Below the pieces are notes generated by a model, which worked only from the letters and a program-made list of their open reading frames with translations, was not told the origin of the DNA and made no database searches. The translations under genes were made by a program, and so were the position numbers. A stretch of 64,000 bases of DNA from Sphingobacteriales bacterium (lineage in GTDB: Bacteria; Bacteroidota; Bacteroidia; Chitinophagales; UBA2359): contig JADJTE010000011.1 in NCBI GenBank assembly GCA_016711295.1, positions 165,174-229,173 on the forward strand, in the 5' to 3' direction. Every line of letters starts with the position of its first letter. The stretch's first letter is position 1. This document shows, one piece after another, positions 55,490 through 63,917 of this stretch.

Positions 55490-56782
55490 TTAAGAGTGTG
55501 TTTTTTCTGTCATATATTGTACTAAATAGGCTACGATATGTTGTGCAATGGCGGTTTTGGCTTGTAGGTCGTAGCGCGTGATGTGGGCATTGCGGTCTAT
55601 AATGGTAATTTTGTTGGTATCGTGCTTAAATCCCGCTCCTTCATCTTGTAGCGAATTGAGTATGATAAAATCTAAATTTTTGCGCTGCAATTTGTCTATG
55701 GCATTGGCTTGTTCGTTGTCGGTTTCGAGCGCGAAGCCCACCAATATATGCCGCTCTTGTTTTAGGCTACCAATATACGCCAAAATATCGCGCGTTTTTT
55801 TCAGGTCTAAGGATAAGTTAGTCTCTTTTTTCTTGATTTTTGTAGGACTCACTTCGGAAGGCGTATAATCAGCTACGGCGGCGGTAAGTATAGCTATGTC
55901 GCAGAGCAAAAAGGCATCGACCGTAGCGCGGAACATATCGGCTGCCGTTTCGACCGAGATAAGCTCGATGCCTTCGTAGCGGGGGCGCAAGTGAGTAGGA
56001 CCGAGTACTAAGGTTACTTGCGCACCGTGTTCGTAGCAGGCTTCGGCAAGGGCAATACCCATTTTGCCCGACGAGCGGTTGCCGATATAGCGCACGGGGT
56101 CTATGGGTTCGTAAGTGGGACCTGCATTGAGCAATATGCGTTTGCCTGCTAAGTCTTGGCGGGGCATGGGCAAGGCATTGGGCTGCGTTTCGGCGAGTGG
56201 TGCGGGTGGTGGCAGCATGGCTTGTTGTTTGCCTGCAAAATATTCGGCTATTTGTTGGGCTATATATTCGGGTTCTGCCATGCGCCCTTCGCCCGATAGC
56301 CCGCTTGCCAACTCGCCTTTGCCTACGGGTATTATGCGGTTGCCGTAGCTTTGTAGCGCGGCAATATTGCGTTGGGTAGCGGGGTGCAGCCACATATCCA
56401 AATCCATAGCAGGAGCTACCCATACCGGACAGCGTGCCGATAAGTAAGTAGCCAGCAAAATTTGGCTGCACTCGCCGTTTGCCATTTTCGACAAGGTATT
56501 GGCAGTAGCAGGAGCTATAACAAACAAATCTGCCCACAAGCCGAGTTCGACGTGGTTGTGCCAAACGCCGTCAGAGGGCTGGTAAAAGCCAGTCCAGACC
56601 TCGTTTTTTGACAAGGTGGCTAAGGTAAGGGGAGTAATAAAATCGGTGGCAGATTGGGTCATCAATACGCGCACCTGCGCGCCTTGTTTGACCAGCAAAC
56701 GCAGTAAAACAGCGGCTTTATAAGCGGCAATGCTGCCACATACGCCCAATAGTATTTTTTTGCCTTGTAACATGTGAGACAT
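55490..56782 (-). CDS. coaBC: Phosphopantothenoylcysteine decarboxylase / phosphopantothenate-cysteine ligase
   Basis: 430 residues from MSHMLQGKKILLGVCG; a longer start of 24 residues is not supported. Two domains of coenzyme A synthesis. Decarboxylase (1-190): CGSIAAYKAAVLLRLL (flavin loop), VIAPATANTLSKMANG, and APAMDLDMWLHPA, where the usual PxMNxxMW Asn is Asp. Ligase (200-430): ILLNAGPTYEPIDPVRYIGN, RSSGKMGIALAEACYEHGA, and LVGFALETDNE. No frameshift. The Asn-to-Asp change in the PAMDLDMW site is worth noting, since this residue takes part in the decarboxylation. Confidence 0.94.
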   Translation of the reverse strand: MSHMLQGKKILLGVCGSIAAYKAAVLLRLLVKQGAQVRVLMTQSATDFITPLTLATLSKNEVWTGFYQPSDGVWHNHVELGLWADLFVIAPATANTLSKMANGECSQILLATYLSARCPVWVAPAMDLDMWLHPATQRNIAALQSYGNRIIPVGKGELASGLSGEGRMAEPEYIAQQIAEYFAGKQQAMLPPPAPLAETQPNALPMPRQDLAGKRILLNAGPTYEPIDPVRYIGNRSSGKMGIALAEACYEHGAQVTLVLGPTHLRPRYEGIELISVETAADMFRATVDAFLLCDIAILTAAVADYTPSEVSPTKIKKKETNLSLDLKKTRDILAYIGSLKQERHILVGFALETDNEQANAIDKLQRKNLDFIILNSLQDEGAGFKHDTNKITIIDRNAHITRYDLQAKTAIAQHIVAYLVQYMTEKTHS

Positions 56783-56922
56783 CAGTAGGAGAACCTCGCG
56801 CAGCGCGACAAACACAAAGCGTCGGGTTCGGTTTGGTCTAAGCAATATTGCCATTTATCTACCATAATCGAAAGAACGCAAATCAGCATACCTTGTCCAA
56901 AAAACAATATTTAACCCTATCG

Positions 56923-56930
56923 CAAAGGTA
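56923..56930 (-). promoter_or_regulatory. Bacteroidota -7 promoter box for coaBC
   Basis: TACCTTTG on the minus strand, 141 bases upstream of the coaBC start. No good TTG box at the usual distance. Confidence 0.4.
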
Positions 56931-56974
56931 CGAAATAAAGACTTTGCAGGTAGCTCAAAAAGCAGTGATTTTTT

Positions 56975-57305
56975 GTAACTATTTAGGCGGTGTACTTCTT
57001 TGCTCTGATTTATGTTTGTAGGTCGCATTTGTTCCTCGCCCTTATTTTGCTCGCGTTAAGAAATGCGTAATGAAAGGCGTGGCTGTTTCCTAAATCCACA
57101 GCGACAACTCAAAACGTGCCTACGAAGCCTTACAAGTATTTCGCCTTGGATTTAGGCACGCCTGTAATAGAGCATTTTAGCGAAGGCAAAATCAAGGCTT
57201 GACTTTTTTTTTGCTTCTTTTTTTTGTGTCAAGACAAAAAAAAGAAGAAACAGCACTACAAAGCAACAATAAACAAGTGAGCGGCACAATCGCCTAAATA
57301 GTTAC
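56975..57305. mobile_element. R1-family element e, long form with different interior
   Basis: 331 bp with perfect 15-base ends GTAACTATTTAGGCG / CGCCTAAATAGTTAC, flanked by GATTTTTT at 56967-56974 and 57306-57313. The interior does not match the short R1 copies and contains long A/T tracts around 57205-57250 that can pair with each other. Same ends and 8-bp duplication, so the same transposase probably moves it. No transposase frame inside. Confidence 0.85.
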
Positions 57306-57392
57306 GATTTTTTTATCACCAGCCAATTAAACATCCAGTGCAGCACCGTTCCTCCCAAGATAGCGGACATGCTATGATTAGCGCACCAGTTA

Positions 57393-57492
57393 GTAACTAT
57401 TTAGGGTATGGGGGTAATGGACAATACCCATCTAATAACGCCCGAAATCATAGCATATTCGATTAGTTTCCCCTATAAGGCTAAATAGTTAC
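57393..57492 (-). mobile_element. R1 element copy f, no target duplication
   Basis: A 100-bp short R1 copy with perfect 12-base ends, in the same orientation as copy c. The flanks (CACCAGTTA and AAAATAAG) do not match, so a deletion or recombination has removed or replaced one side. Confidence 0.8.
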
Positions 57493-57714
57493 AAAATAAG
57501 GTGGATGGGGCTTGCCAAAACCATAGACAACGCAAGACGGCAAGGCAAAGTGCCGAAAAGGAACAAATTGCAGATAAATCGAGCATTGGCGAACACGCTG
57601 CAATTATAATACAACAAAGCAAAATAGAATATTTGGAGGGCATCTCGCACGCAGGCAGACCAAAGATTTGGCACTTAATTGGCATTTGAACGCCTAAGCA
57701 ATGCCTTTATTTCA

Positions 57715-57722
57715 TACCTTTG
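57715..57722 (+). promoter_or_regulatory. Possible -7 promoter box upstream of gldC
   Basis: TACCTTTG on the + strand, about 280 bases before gldC. The distance is long and no TTG lies at 19-21 bases, so its use is uncertain. Confidence 0.3.
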
Positions 57723-58002
57723 CGCTTATGATTAAGCAGCAATAAAGTTGCCTATACACGCGAGGTAATAAGCATTTATTCGCCAATGCCTACAATCGCG
57801 TTTTGCCACGCCCTTACTATCGAAAAATGCGGTGATTGAATCATTTTAAATCGTTGTATTTTTTGGTTTTTGATAAAAAATTTTTATTTTTTATATTTAA
57901 TTATTAACACGATATATAAATGCGATAAATCGCGTTTCTACGGTGTGTTTTCGCATTGTATTTTTGCAATTTATATAAAAAAACGACCTTTCAAAAACTT
58001 TT

Positions 58003-58377
58003 ATGTCTGAACAACTCCGCGATACCGACATTCGCCTACACGTGGGTTTAGATGCCCAAAATGTGCCCATTTCCCTGCAATGGGAAGCCTCCGATAGCCC
58101 ACATAAAGGCAAAAAAGACTGTAAAGCCTTTATGCTCAGTATTTGGGACACCCAAATGGCCCAAACCCTCTGCATCGACTTATGGAATAAGGATATGAAA
58201 ACCGAAGAGATGGCTCATTTCGTATTTCAAACCTTAGCCATGATGGGCAATACCTTAGAACGCGCTACTCAAAATACGGCACTTGCCAACGAAATACGCC
58301 AATTTGCCCGACACTTTGCCCAAAAAAGTGGTATCCCGCTGCCCAATAACCAAGCACCCAAAAAGGAAGCTCCCTAA
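58003..58377 (+). CDS. gldC: Gliding motility protein GldC
   Basis: 124 residues, soluble. Sequence follows GldC closely: IRLHVGLDAQNVPISLQWEASDSP, KAFMLSIWDTQMAQTLCIDLW, NKDMKTEEMAHFVFQTLAMMGNTLERAT. In Flavobacterium johnsoniae GldC increases gliding efficiency but is not essential, and it is widespread in Bacteroidota with or without motility. With PorP/SprF and the many sorted cargo proteins it supports a working type IX secretion system in this genome. tadA starts 4 bases after its stop, so the two are in one operon. Confidence 0.9.
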   Translation: MSEQLRDTDIRLHVGLDAQNVPISLQWEASDSPHKGKKDCKAFMLSIWDTQMAQTLCIDLWNKDMKTEEMAHFVFQTLAMMGNTLERATQNTALANEIRQFARHFAQKSGIPLPNNQAPKKEAP

Positions 58378-58381
58378 TTCT

Positions 58382-58759
58382 ATGACGACCGACCACGCCC
58401 ACTTTATGCGCCAAGCCCTGAACGAAGCCCAACGCGCTTTTGAAGACGACGAAATACCCGTGGGGGCAGTGGTGGTATGCCAAAATCGGATTATTGCCCG
58501 CGCTCACAACCAAACCGAACGACTGACCGACGTAACTGCCCACGCCGAAATGTTAGCACTAACGGCTGCCGCCCATCACTTAGGCGCGAAATACTTGCCC
58601 GATTGTACGCTATACGTCACGCTCGAACCCTGTACGATGTGCGGCGGTGCGCTTTATTGGGCGCAGATAGGCACGGTAGTGTTTGGTGCTAATGACGACA
58701 AACGCGGCTATCGCCGTTGGCAATACCAACAAGCAAGCATATTGCACCCCCAAAACTAA
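58382..58759 (+). CDS. tadA: tRNA-specific adenosine deaminase, C-terminus shifted
   Basis: TadA changes A34 of tRNA(Arg) to inosine. The visible 125 residues hold DDEIPVGAVVVCQNRIIARAHNQ, the zinc site TAHAEMLAL, and LEPCTMCGGALYWAQI with the second and third zinc ligands, then VVFGANDDKRGY. The frame ends at HPQN because of an extra C in the run 58747-58751 (five; four restores HPKTKVITNILADECSQVIQ). The correct end then lies at about 58831-58866, after another uncertain homopolymer at 58807-58812. tadA is essential in most bacteria, so this break is likely a consensus error. It may act as guanine deaminase-like paralogue, but the motif set is that of TadA. Confidence 0.88.
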   Translation: MTTDHAHFMRQALNEAQRAFEDDEIPVGAVVVCQNRIIARAHNQTERLTDVTAHAEMLALTAAAHHLGAKYLPDCTLYVTLEPCTMCGGALYWAQIGTVVFGANDDKRGYRRWQYQQASILHPQN

Positions 58760-58842
58760 GGTCATAACCAATATATTAGCCGACGAATGTAGCCAAGTCA
58801 TACAGCGTTTTTGCTCAAAAACGACAAGTAGCTGCGCGAGGG

Positions 58843-59671
58843 CTACTTCCGCTTGCCCAATTTTAGACTATAGTAAAGATTCGCAAAATAATAAGATTGG
58901 TCTTCATTAGCCATTAAATAGATACCACTAAAATTGCCCTTGACCATATTGTTGATAGACGGCGTAAAGGCATTGACCATTACACCTACCTCGATAGCTT
59001 TGACAAACTCGTTATAATTTGCCCAATCAAACTGAATAGCAGCACGAGCATTGATACCAGGGTGAAACTCAATCTCGCCCCAGCCATAGCCCAAACCCGA
59101 GGAGCCTACGATAATGCCATTGGTAAACAAATCTGCCGTTTCGTCGGTATAACGTACTTGCTCTACAATGGGCATCTGGTCGACAATGTCGGTGACAATA
59201 TCTAAATAATAAGGTTTGAGCAAACCCAAAGATACACCATAAGTATAATAAAAATCGACCTCTACACCACTTTTGCGGGCTTTTTCGGCAATAGTGCGCG
59301 TCTTGCCCCAAGCGGCATTCAGGACAAATAGGTGGTTGCGCTTGCCATACAAATAACTATTAGCCGAGCTTTGACCCGTGAGCGACAAACCAGGACGGCG
59401 GTTTTCCTTGGGGTGCTGTATGTCATGAAAACTATACTCGCGAACCGTTTTGGTCTTGATATTGTTGATGCGCACAAAATGGAGCGATACGCCCCAGCCA
59501 TTGGTATGCACCATACCACCTACTGCAAACTCTTTGCGAAACACAATATCGTCGGCGGTAAGGGGCGCACCCGTCACCTGTATTGTCACCTGCATTGGGT
59601 TTGTCCGTACTCTGGGCATACAAACCGATACAGCAACAAGCCCAATAGAATAGAAGAAATAGGCGTTTCAT
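58843..59671 (-). CDS. Conserved secreted protein, probable outer-membrane barrel, frameshift after the signal peptide
   Basis: About 275 residues. Signal peptide MKRLFLLFYWACCCIGLYAQ at 59671 in one frame; the body begins at about 59610 in another (one base too many near 59610). The body has DDIVFRKEFAVGGMVHTNGWGVSLHF, with the HTNGWG motif, then SYLYGKRNHLFVLNAAWGKTRTIAEKARKSGVEVDFYYTYGVSLG and PYYLDI, typical of a conserved Bacteroidota barrel family. The end YYFANLYYSLKLGKRK is strand-like. No role is known. It converges with tadA, whose true end overlaps it. Confidence 0.72.
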
Positions 59672-59783
59672 GGCAGAATGAAAATAGGCAATGAACATAC
59701 AAATAGTAGTCTGTATTCTAAATTTCGGGAACAAATTTTGGTTAATGCTGCTTTGTAGCAAGGGCGCGAGCAAGATGCGCAGG

Positions 59784-59816
59784 TTAATTTTTACTCAAAA
59801 TTAGAAAATCAAACCA
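59784..59816 (-). repeat. M element end remnant
   Basis: About 33 bases matching the terminal part of M (TTACTCAAAATTAGAAAATC, then AAACCA in place of AGACCA). No further M sequence adjoins it, so it is a solo end left by deletion. Confidence 0.45.
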
Positions 59817-60034
59817 ATAGTACCTACGCGCTTAAATTGCGCCTCAAAGAAAAAACACCAATATTGATAGCGCAAAGAAAACCAAACGACTAACAAAGAT
59901 ACCATACTAATACAGCTATTAACGCAAAGATAAGCCACAAAGTTGTTTGTTGTATGGCTTAATCCCCGAAACTGCGTTTTATAGCTCGACAAACCACCGC
60001 CAACGCATATCTTGACAGCCATACAATAACAATT

Positions 60035-60875
60035 ATGCTCAAAATAGACCCACAACAAATCCCCACCGCCGATTTGCACCAATATTTATTGGGGGCAGTT
60101 GCGCCGCGCCCTATCGCATTTGTCAGCACCCTTTCGGCAGACGGCACGCCCAATTTAGCACCATACAGCTTTTTTAATGCTTATAGCTCGTGCCCACCTA
60201 TCGTCGTTTTTTCGTCCAATAGGCGTGTACGCGACAATACAACCAAAGATACCTTAGCCAACATAGCTGCTACGGGCGAAGTAGTTATCAACGTGGTCAA
60301 TCATGCGATAGTTTATCAAATGGCTTTGGCGAGTATCGAATATCCGCCGTCGGTAAGCGAATTTGACAAGGCAGGGCTTACCCCACTTGCGTCAGAGCGC
60401 GTGCGTCCGTACAGAGTCAAAGAGTCGCCCGTACAAATGGAATGTGGTGCGGCAAGTGCTGCCCTTGGGCGACAAGGGCGGTGCGGGCAATCTGATTATC
60501 TGCGAAATTGTTTGTATGCACATCAACCCCGATATATTAGATACACAAGGCAAAATAGAGCCCTACAAAATAGACCTAATGGCGCGGATGGGCGGACCAT
60601 ACTACTGCCGCGTAGTGCCCGAATCGGTGATGGACATCAGGCAACCCGTAGAACGGCGCGGTATAGGCATGGACGGTTTGCCCGAAGCCATCCGACATAG
60701 CGATATATTAACGGGCAACGACCTTGCCCGATTAGCCACCGTTGTTGCCCTGCCACAAGCCGCCGCCGACCTACCCACCGACCTGAGCGACACAACGAAC
60801 CGCCACTACCAAGCCCAGCAGTTGATTAGAGCAGGTAATATAGAAGGAGCTTGGCAGGTACTATTGGCACACTAA
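60035..60875 (+). CDS. Flavin reductase family protein, one frameshift
   Basis: About 280 residues. N-terminal part (frame of 60035): VAPRPIAFVSTLSADGTPNLAPYSFFNAYSSCPP, NTTKDTLANIAATGEVVINVV, the FMN-binding flavin-reductase-like fold. The frame breaks near 60445 after SPVQMEC: with GTGT instead of GT, the product continues VVRQVLPLGDKGGAGNLIICEIV and GGPYYCRVVPESVMDIRQPV in the frame that ends at 60875. The last 60 residues are longer than in the minimal family. Such proteins reduce flavins with NAD(P)H or use FMN for other reductions; substrate unknown. The gene stands before the porin gene on the same strand. Confidence 0.82.
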
Positions 60876-60930
60876 GGCGATATAAGCCGATAAATGCGCT
60901 GTTCTTAGTGTCAATACCGCTATTTTGGCG

Positions 60931-60938
60931 TACCTTTG
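60931..60938 (+). promoter_or_regulatory. Bacteroidota -7 promoter box for the porin gene
   Basis: TACCTTTG on the + strand, 47 bases upstream of the preferred porin start at 60985. The -33 region is weak. Confidence 0.45.
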
Positions 60939-60984
60939 AGGCAATAACCCTCACACCCCGAACCATTCCCGCGCCTTGCTCAAT

Positions 60985-63005
60985 ATGCCTATTACCGTTT
61001 TTCCATGCCGATATAATACCAACCCACCTCGCGCAAACCGCTGGTATTGGGCATTGCTATTTGGATTTTTTTTCCGTTGGCAACATACGCCCAAATTTTG
61101 GAAGAAGACACCATCAAAGCCGATACGCGCTATGGCAGCATCTATTATACGACTGACCGCTACTACTATACACCACAACAGCCCGATACGGCATTGACCA
61201 ATTTTAGCCGATATAGCCCCGTATGGAACGACCGAGAATGGGCACATACTTATCTGAGCAATATAGGGCAAGCGCACCATTGGACGGCGTTTGAATATAC
61301 GCGCACCGTGGGGTTCGATATGGGTTGGCACGCCTACGACCGCTACCGATTACAGCCCGACTCGGTGCGCTACTATACATCAGAATTCCCGTTCTCAGAA
61401 ATAAAATACGCATTAGGTACAGGTGAAGAACAATTTTTAACCGCTGAATTAGGCATTCCCGTACGTCGCAATTGGCATATCAATGCTTTGTATCGGCTCA
61501 TGGTAGGAGTGGGCAATTATAACCGCGAGCGGGTAAGTTGGCATAATTTTGCATTAAGCACCAACTACGAACACCCCAAGCAGCGGTATCGCTTATTAGC
61601 TTTTTATCTGCTCAACAATGCCCAGAACGAACAAAATGGCGGTATCAAAACCATTGATACTAATATCAGCCCCCTTGATTTGGTGACGGAAAGCAGCATC
61701 AGACCGCGTACCATCTTAGACCCCATGCTTACTGCCGCCGACGACGCGTTTAAGGAACATCAATTTTCGCTGCAACAATCCTACGACGGAGGTGTTTGGT
61801 ACGATTTGGTCAAGGAAGATACGACCATAAGCAAATTGTTTCCCACCCGCCGCTTGGCGCACCGCATCGGCTATCAGCGCGTTACACGCCGCTATACCGA
61901 TACGGAAATGCCTACTGATTTTTACAACCAAACCTATTTCAGCCCTACCCAGACCAACGACTCGATGCGTTGGGGGGTATGGCAGAACGAGTTTTTTGTA
62001 GGCATCAATGGCAAACGCCTTGCTGATGATAGGGATAAATCCAATATCGCTTTTGTGCCCACTTTTCAGGCGCGAGCGGGATTTCTGCACGAATTGATAA
62101 GTATAGACCGCCTTTATTTAGCCGATACGCTGCTGCCCGACAATATAGTGCTGGTGCGAGATACGACTCAGCACCTGCACAGCGGTAGTTTGCAGGGGTG
62201 GTTTCAGAACCCCGCCGATAGCCGTTTGCACCTATGGGCAAGCGGCAAATATGCCCTGTTTGGCTATAATATAGCCGACTTTACGGTGTCGGGCGGCTTG
62301 CAATTGCGCTTGTCTGACCGCTTGGGCAGCATTAGAGGGCGAACGGCACTACAAAGCATAACGCCCGCGCTGATTGCCGAGCAATATGTGAGCAATACGG
62401 CAATTTGGCACAACAATTTTCGCAAAACCCAAAGTCTGCAATTTTGGGCGAGCTATATCAATCCTAAATGGCGGTTGAGCCTTACCTATACCAACCATAC
62501 ATTTACCAATTTTATTGTTTGGAACAAAGAACAATTGCCCGAACAATGGAGCAATGCCGTTAATGTGAGCCAATTTGAGGTGCGCCACCATTGGCAATTG
62601 GGCAAATTCCATTTCGACAATGCCTTGATGCTACAATTGCCAAGCGATACGCGCTTGCGTATGCCGCATATAGTGGGCAGGCACGTATGGTATATCGAAG
62701 CGGGTTTGTTCAAACGCCGCGCTACACAACTGCAATTAGGCATAGAAATCAGCGAGAATACCAACTATGCTGCCGATGCATATTCGCCTGCCATAGGTCA
62801 ATTTTACCGCCAAGCCGATGCCTTGTCGCTTTATCCCATTATTGATGCCTTTGTTCATGTCAAGGTGCGCCGTATGCGTTTGTTTGCCAAGTTGCGCCAC
62901 GCCAATCAAGGTTTGTTTGGGCAAAAAGGCTATTACGCCGCGCCGCAATATCCCGCCTACGACCGATTTATGCAATTCGGCTTGGCTTGGATGTTTTTCG
63001 ATTGA
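60985..63005 (+). CDS. Putative porin (Porin_10 family)
   Basis: About 673 residues. The main frame opens at 61047, but the signal peptide is complete only if the ATG at 60985 (MPITVFPCRYNTNPPRANRW, then YWALLFGFFF) is joined to PLATYAQILEED by one more T in the run 61066-61073. The mature protein is a large outer-membrane barrel: FSRYSPVWNDREWAHTYLSNIGQAH, FPFSEIKYALGTGEEQFLTAELG, ANQGLFGQKGYYAAPQYPAYDRF and a final strand GLAWMFFD; the order matches Porin_10 proteins. The substrate is unknown. A -7 box lies 47 bases ahead. The stop at 63003 is followed in the same frame by a toxin-like fragment. Confidence 0.83.
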
Positions 63006-63284
63006 CCTGCCGATACTGACTCCTACGACGGCTACCACCCTGTAAGCGGCAATAGGCGGTTTGGTTTGCGCGATAATGGCGATGGGTCTTATACTTTTTT
63101 TACGCAAGGAGTGGATAAACTGACTGGGGTGTGGCATGCCTTAGCAAATACAACCATCATTGATGCTTTTTCCAAAGCTGATGAGCTTTGGACTTGTATG
63201 CTGGGGCAAATAGCTACCATAGTAACGGACAATGGCGGAGCAATAGACCCTATCTATGAAATAACCCCGAATGGGAGTTACTAA
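63006..63284 (+). pseudogene. C-terminal fragment of a polymorphic-toxin-like protein, no start
   Basis: Open frame with no start, directly behind the porin stop and in the same frame: PADTDSYDGYHPVSGNRRFG, LRDNGDGSYTFFTQGVDKLTG, VWHALANTTIIDAFSKADEL, then a Cys and GQIATIVTDNGGAIDPIYEI. The PVSGNRRFG and NGDGSYTFFTQGVDKLTG pattern occurs at the end of secreted or contact-dependent toxin proteins; this attribution is tentative. It is cut at its N-terminus. A small membrane protein follows 73 bases later, as an immunity gene might. Confidence 0.5.
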
Positions 63285-63357
63285 GGCAATACTTGTATGA
63301 GAATTGCAGCGAACCTGTCAATATCTTTTCACTACCTTGTACTAACGAATAATGTCA

Positions 63358-63645
63358 TGATTACCTACGATATTTTCATCTGCATCCTTATTTATGTAGG
63401 ATCAATTATAGCCCTGAGTGTCTTGTTCTATTTTTGCAAAATATAAAACCCATAGGGTATGTTTTTGGTGCGATTTTATTTTTAAACTACCATTTATAAC
63501 TGGTTTGTTGTTTTTTAATTTTCATTCAAGTTGCCCTAGTTTGGCTCGGCTGTTTTTCTATATGTTGTTATTCAATGCTGGTGCTTGGCTCTATGGCTTT
63601 TTATATTATTACTTGTATGTACGGAGGCAGTTGAAGCAGCCTTGA
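63358..63645 (+). pseudogene. Small three-helix membrane protein in three frames, possible immunity protein
   Basis: ATG at 63358 begins MITYDIFICILIYVGSIIAL. With one more A at 63438-63441 it continues KPIGYVFGAILFF, and with one more T at 63479-63483 it goes on with LPFITGLLFFNFHSSCPSLA and LFFYMLLFNAGAWLYGFLYYYLYVRRQLKQP. The repaired product has about 96 residues and three membrane helices. The two shifts lie in homopolymers like those elsewhere. A small membrane protein behind a toxin-like fragment suggests immunity, which is inference. Upstream helices and basic C-terminus fit an inner-membrane protein. Confidence 0.5.
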
Positions 63646-63663
63646 TGCTAAGCCTCTCATAAC

Positions 63664-63905
63664 CCTCCGTAGCAGGTGAAATTGCTGCGTATCAAGTTAA
63701 GCGCGAAATAGCAAAGGGACGGTTTAGTGCTTCGTAGCAAGTGAAATTTTGAGTATCAAGTTGAGCGAAATGAGGCATAAAAGATAAATACATCGTCACT
63801 TTCAAAAAAAGTAACGAAAATGTATACAAATATCAAGCAGAATCTGCTATCTTGTGGCGGTTTAGCCTTCCGTAGCGAGTGAACGTTTGCGCATCAAGGC
63901 GAAAA
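63664..63905. repeat. Three imperfect direct repeats of about 45 bp
   Basis: Copies at about 63664-63709, 63728-63771 and 63865-63905 share CGTAGCNNGTGAA, a spacer, then TATCAAGTTNAGCG or CATCAAGGCG. Copies 2 and 3 are both preceded by CGGTTTAG. They differ by several substitutions, so they are old. Not attached to any gene here. Confidence 0.55.
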
Positions 63906-63917
63906 CCACCGCCAACA

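Larger units (their letters stand above)
56783..58002. other. Long intergenic region with two R1 elements
   Basis: About 1.2 kb. Contents in order: a TACCTTTG box at 56923-56930 (minus) for coaBC, R1 copy e (56975-57305), an 87-base stretch with a short minus-strand frame (GGTVLHWMFNWLVIKK) that may be a gene remnant, R1 copy f (57393-57492), about 200 bases with no convincing gene (weak frames only), a TACCTTTG box at 57715-57722 and an AT-rich stretch up to gldC. Confidence 0.6.

Noticed and set aside
57473..57689. Short coding frames on both strands between R1 copy f and gldC
   Set aside because: They overlap each other, use the R1 end as part of the protein, and show no recognisable motif.
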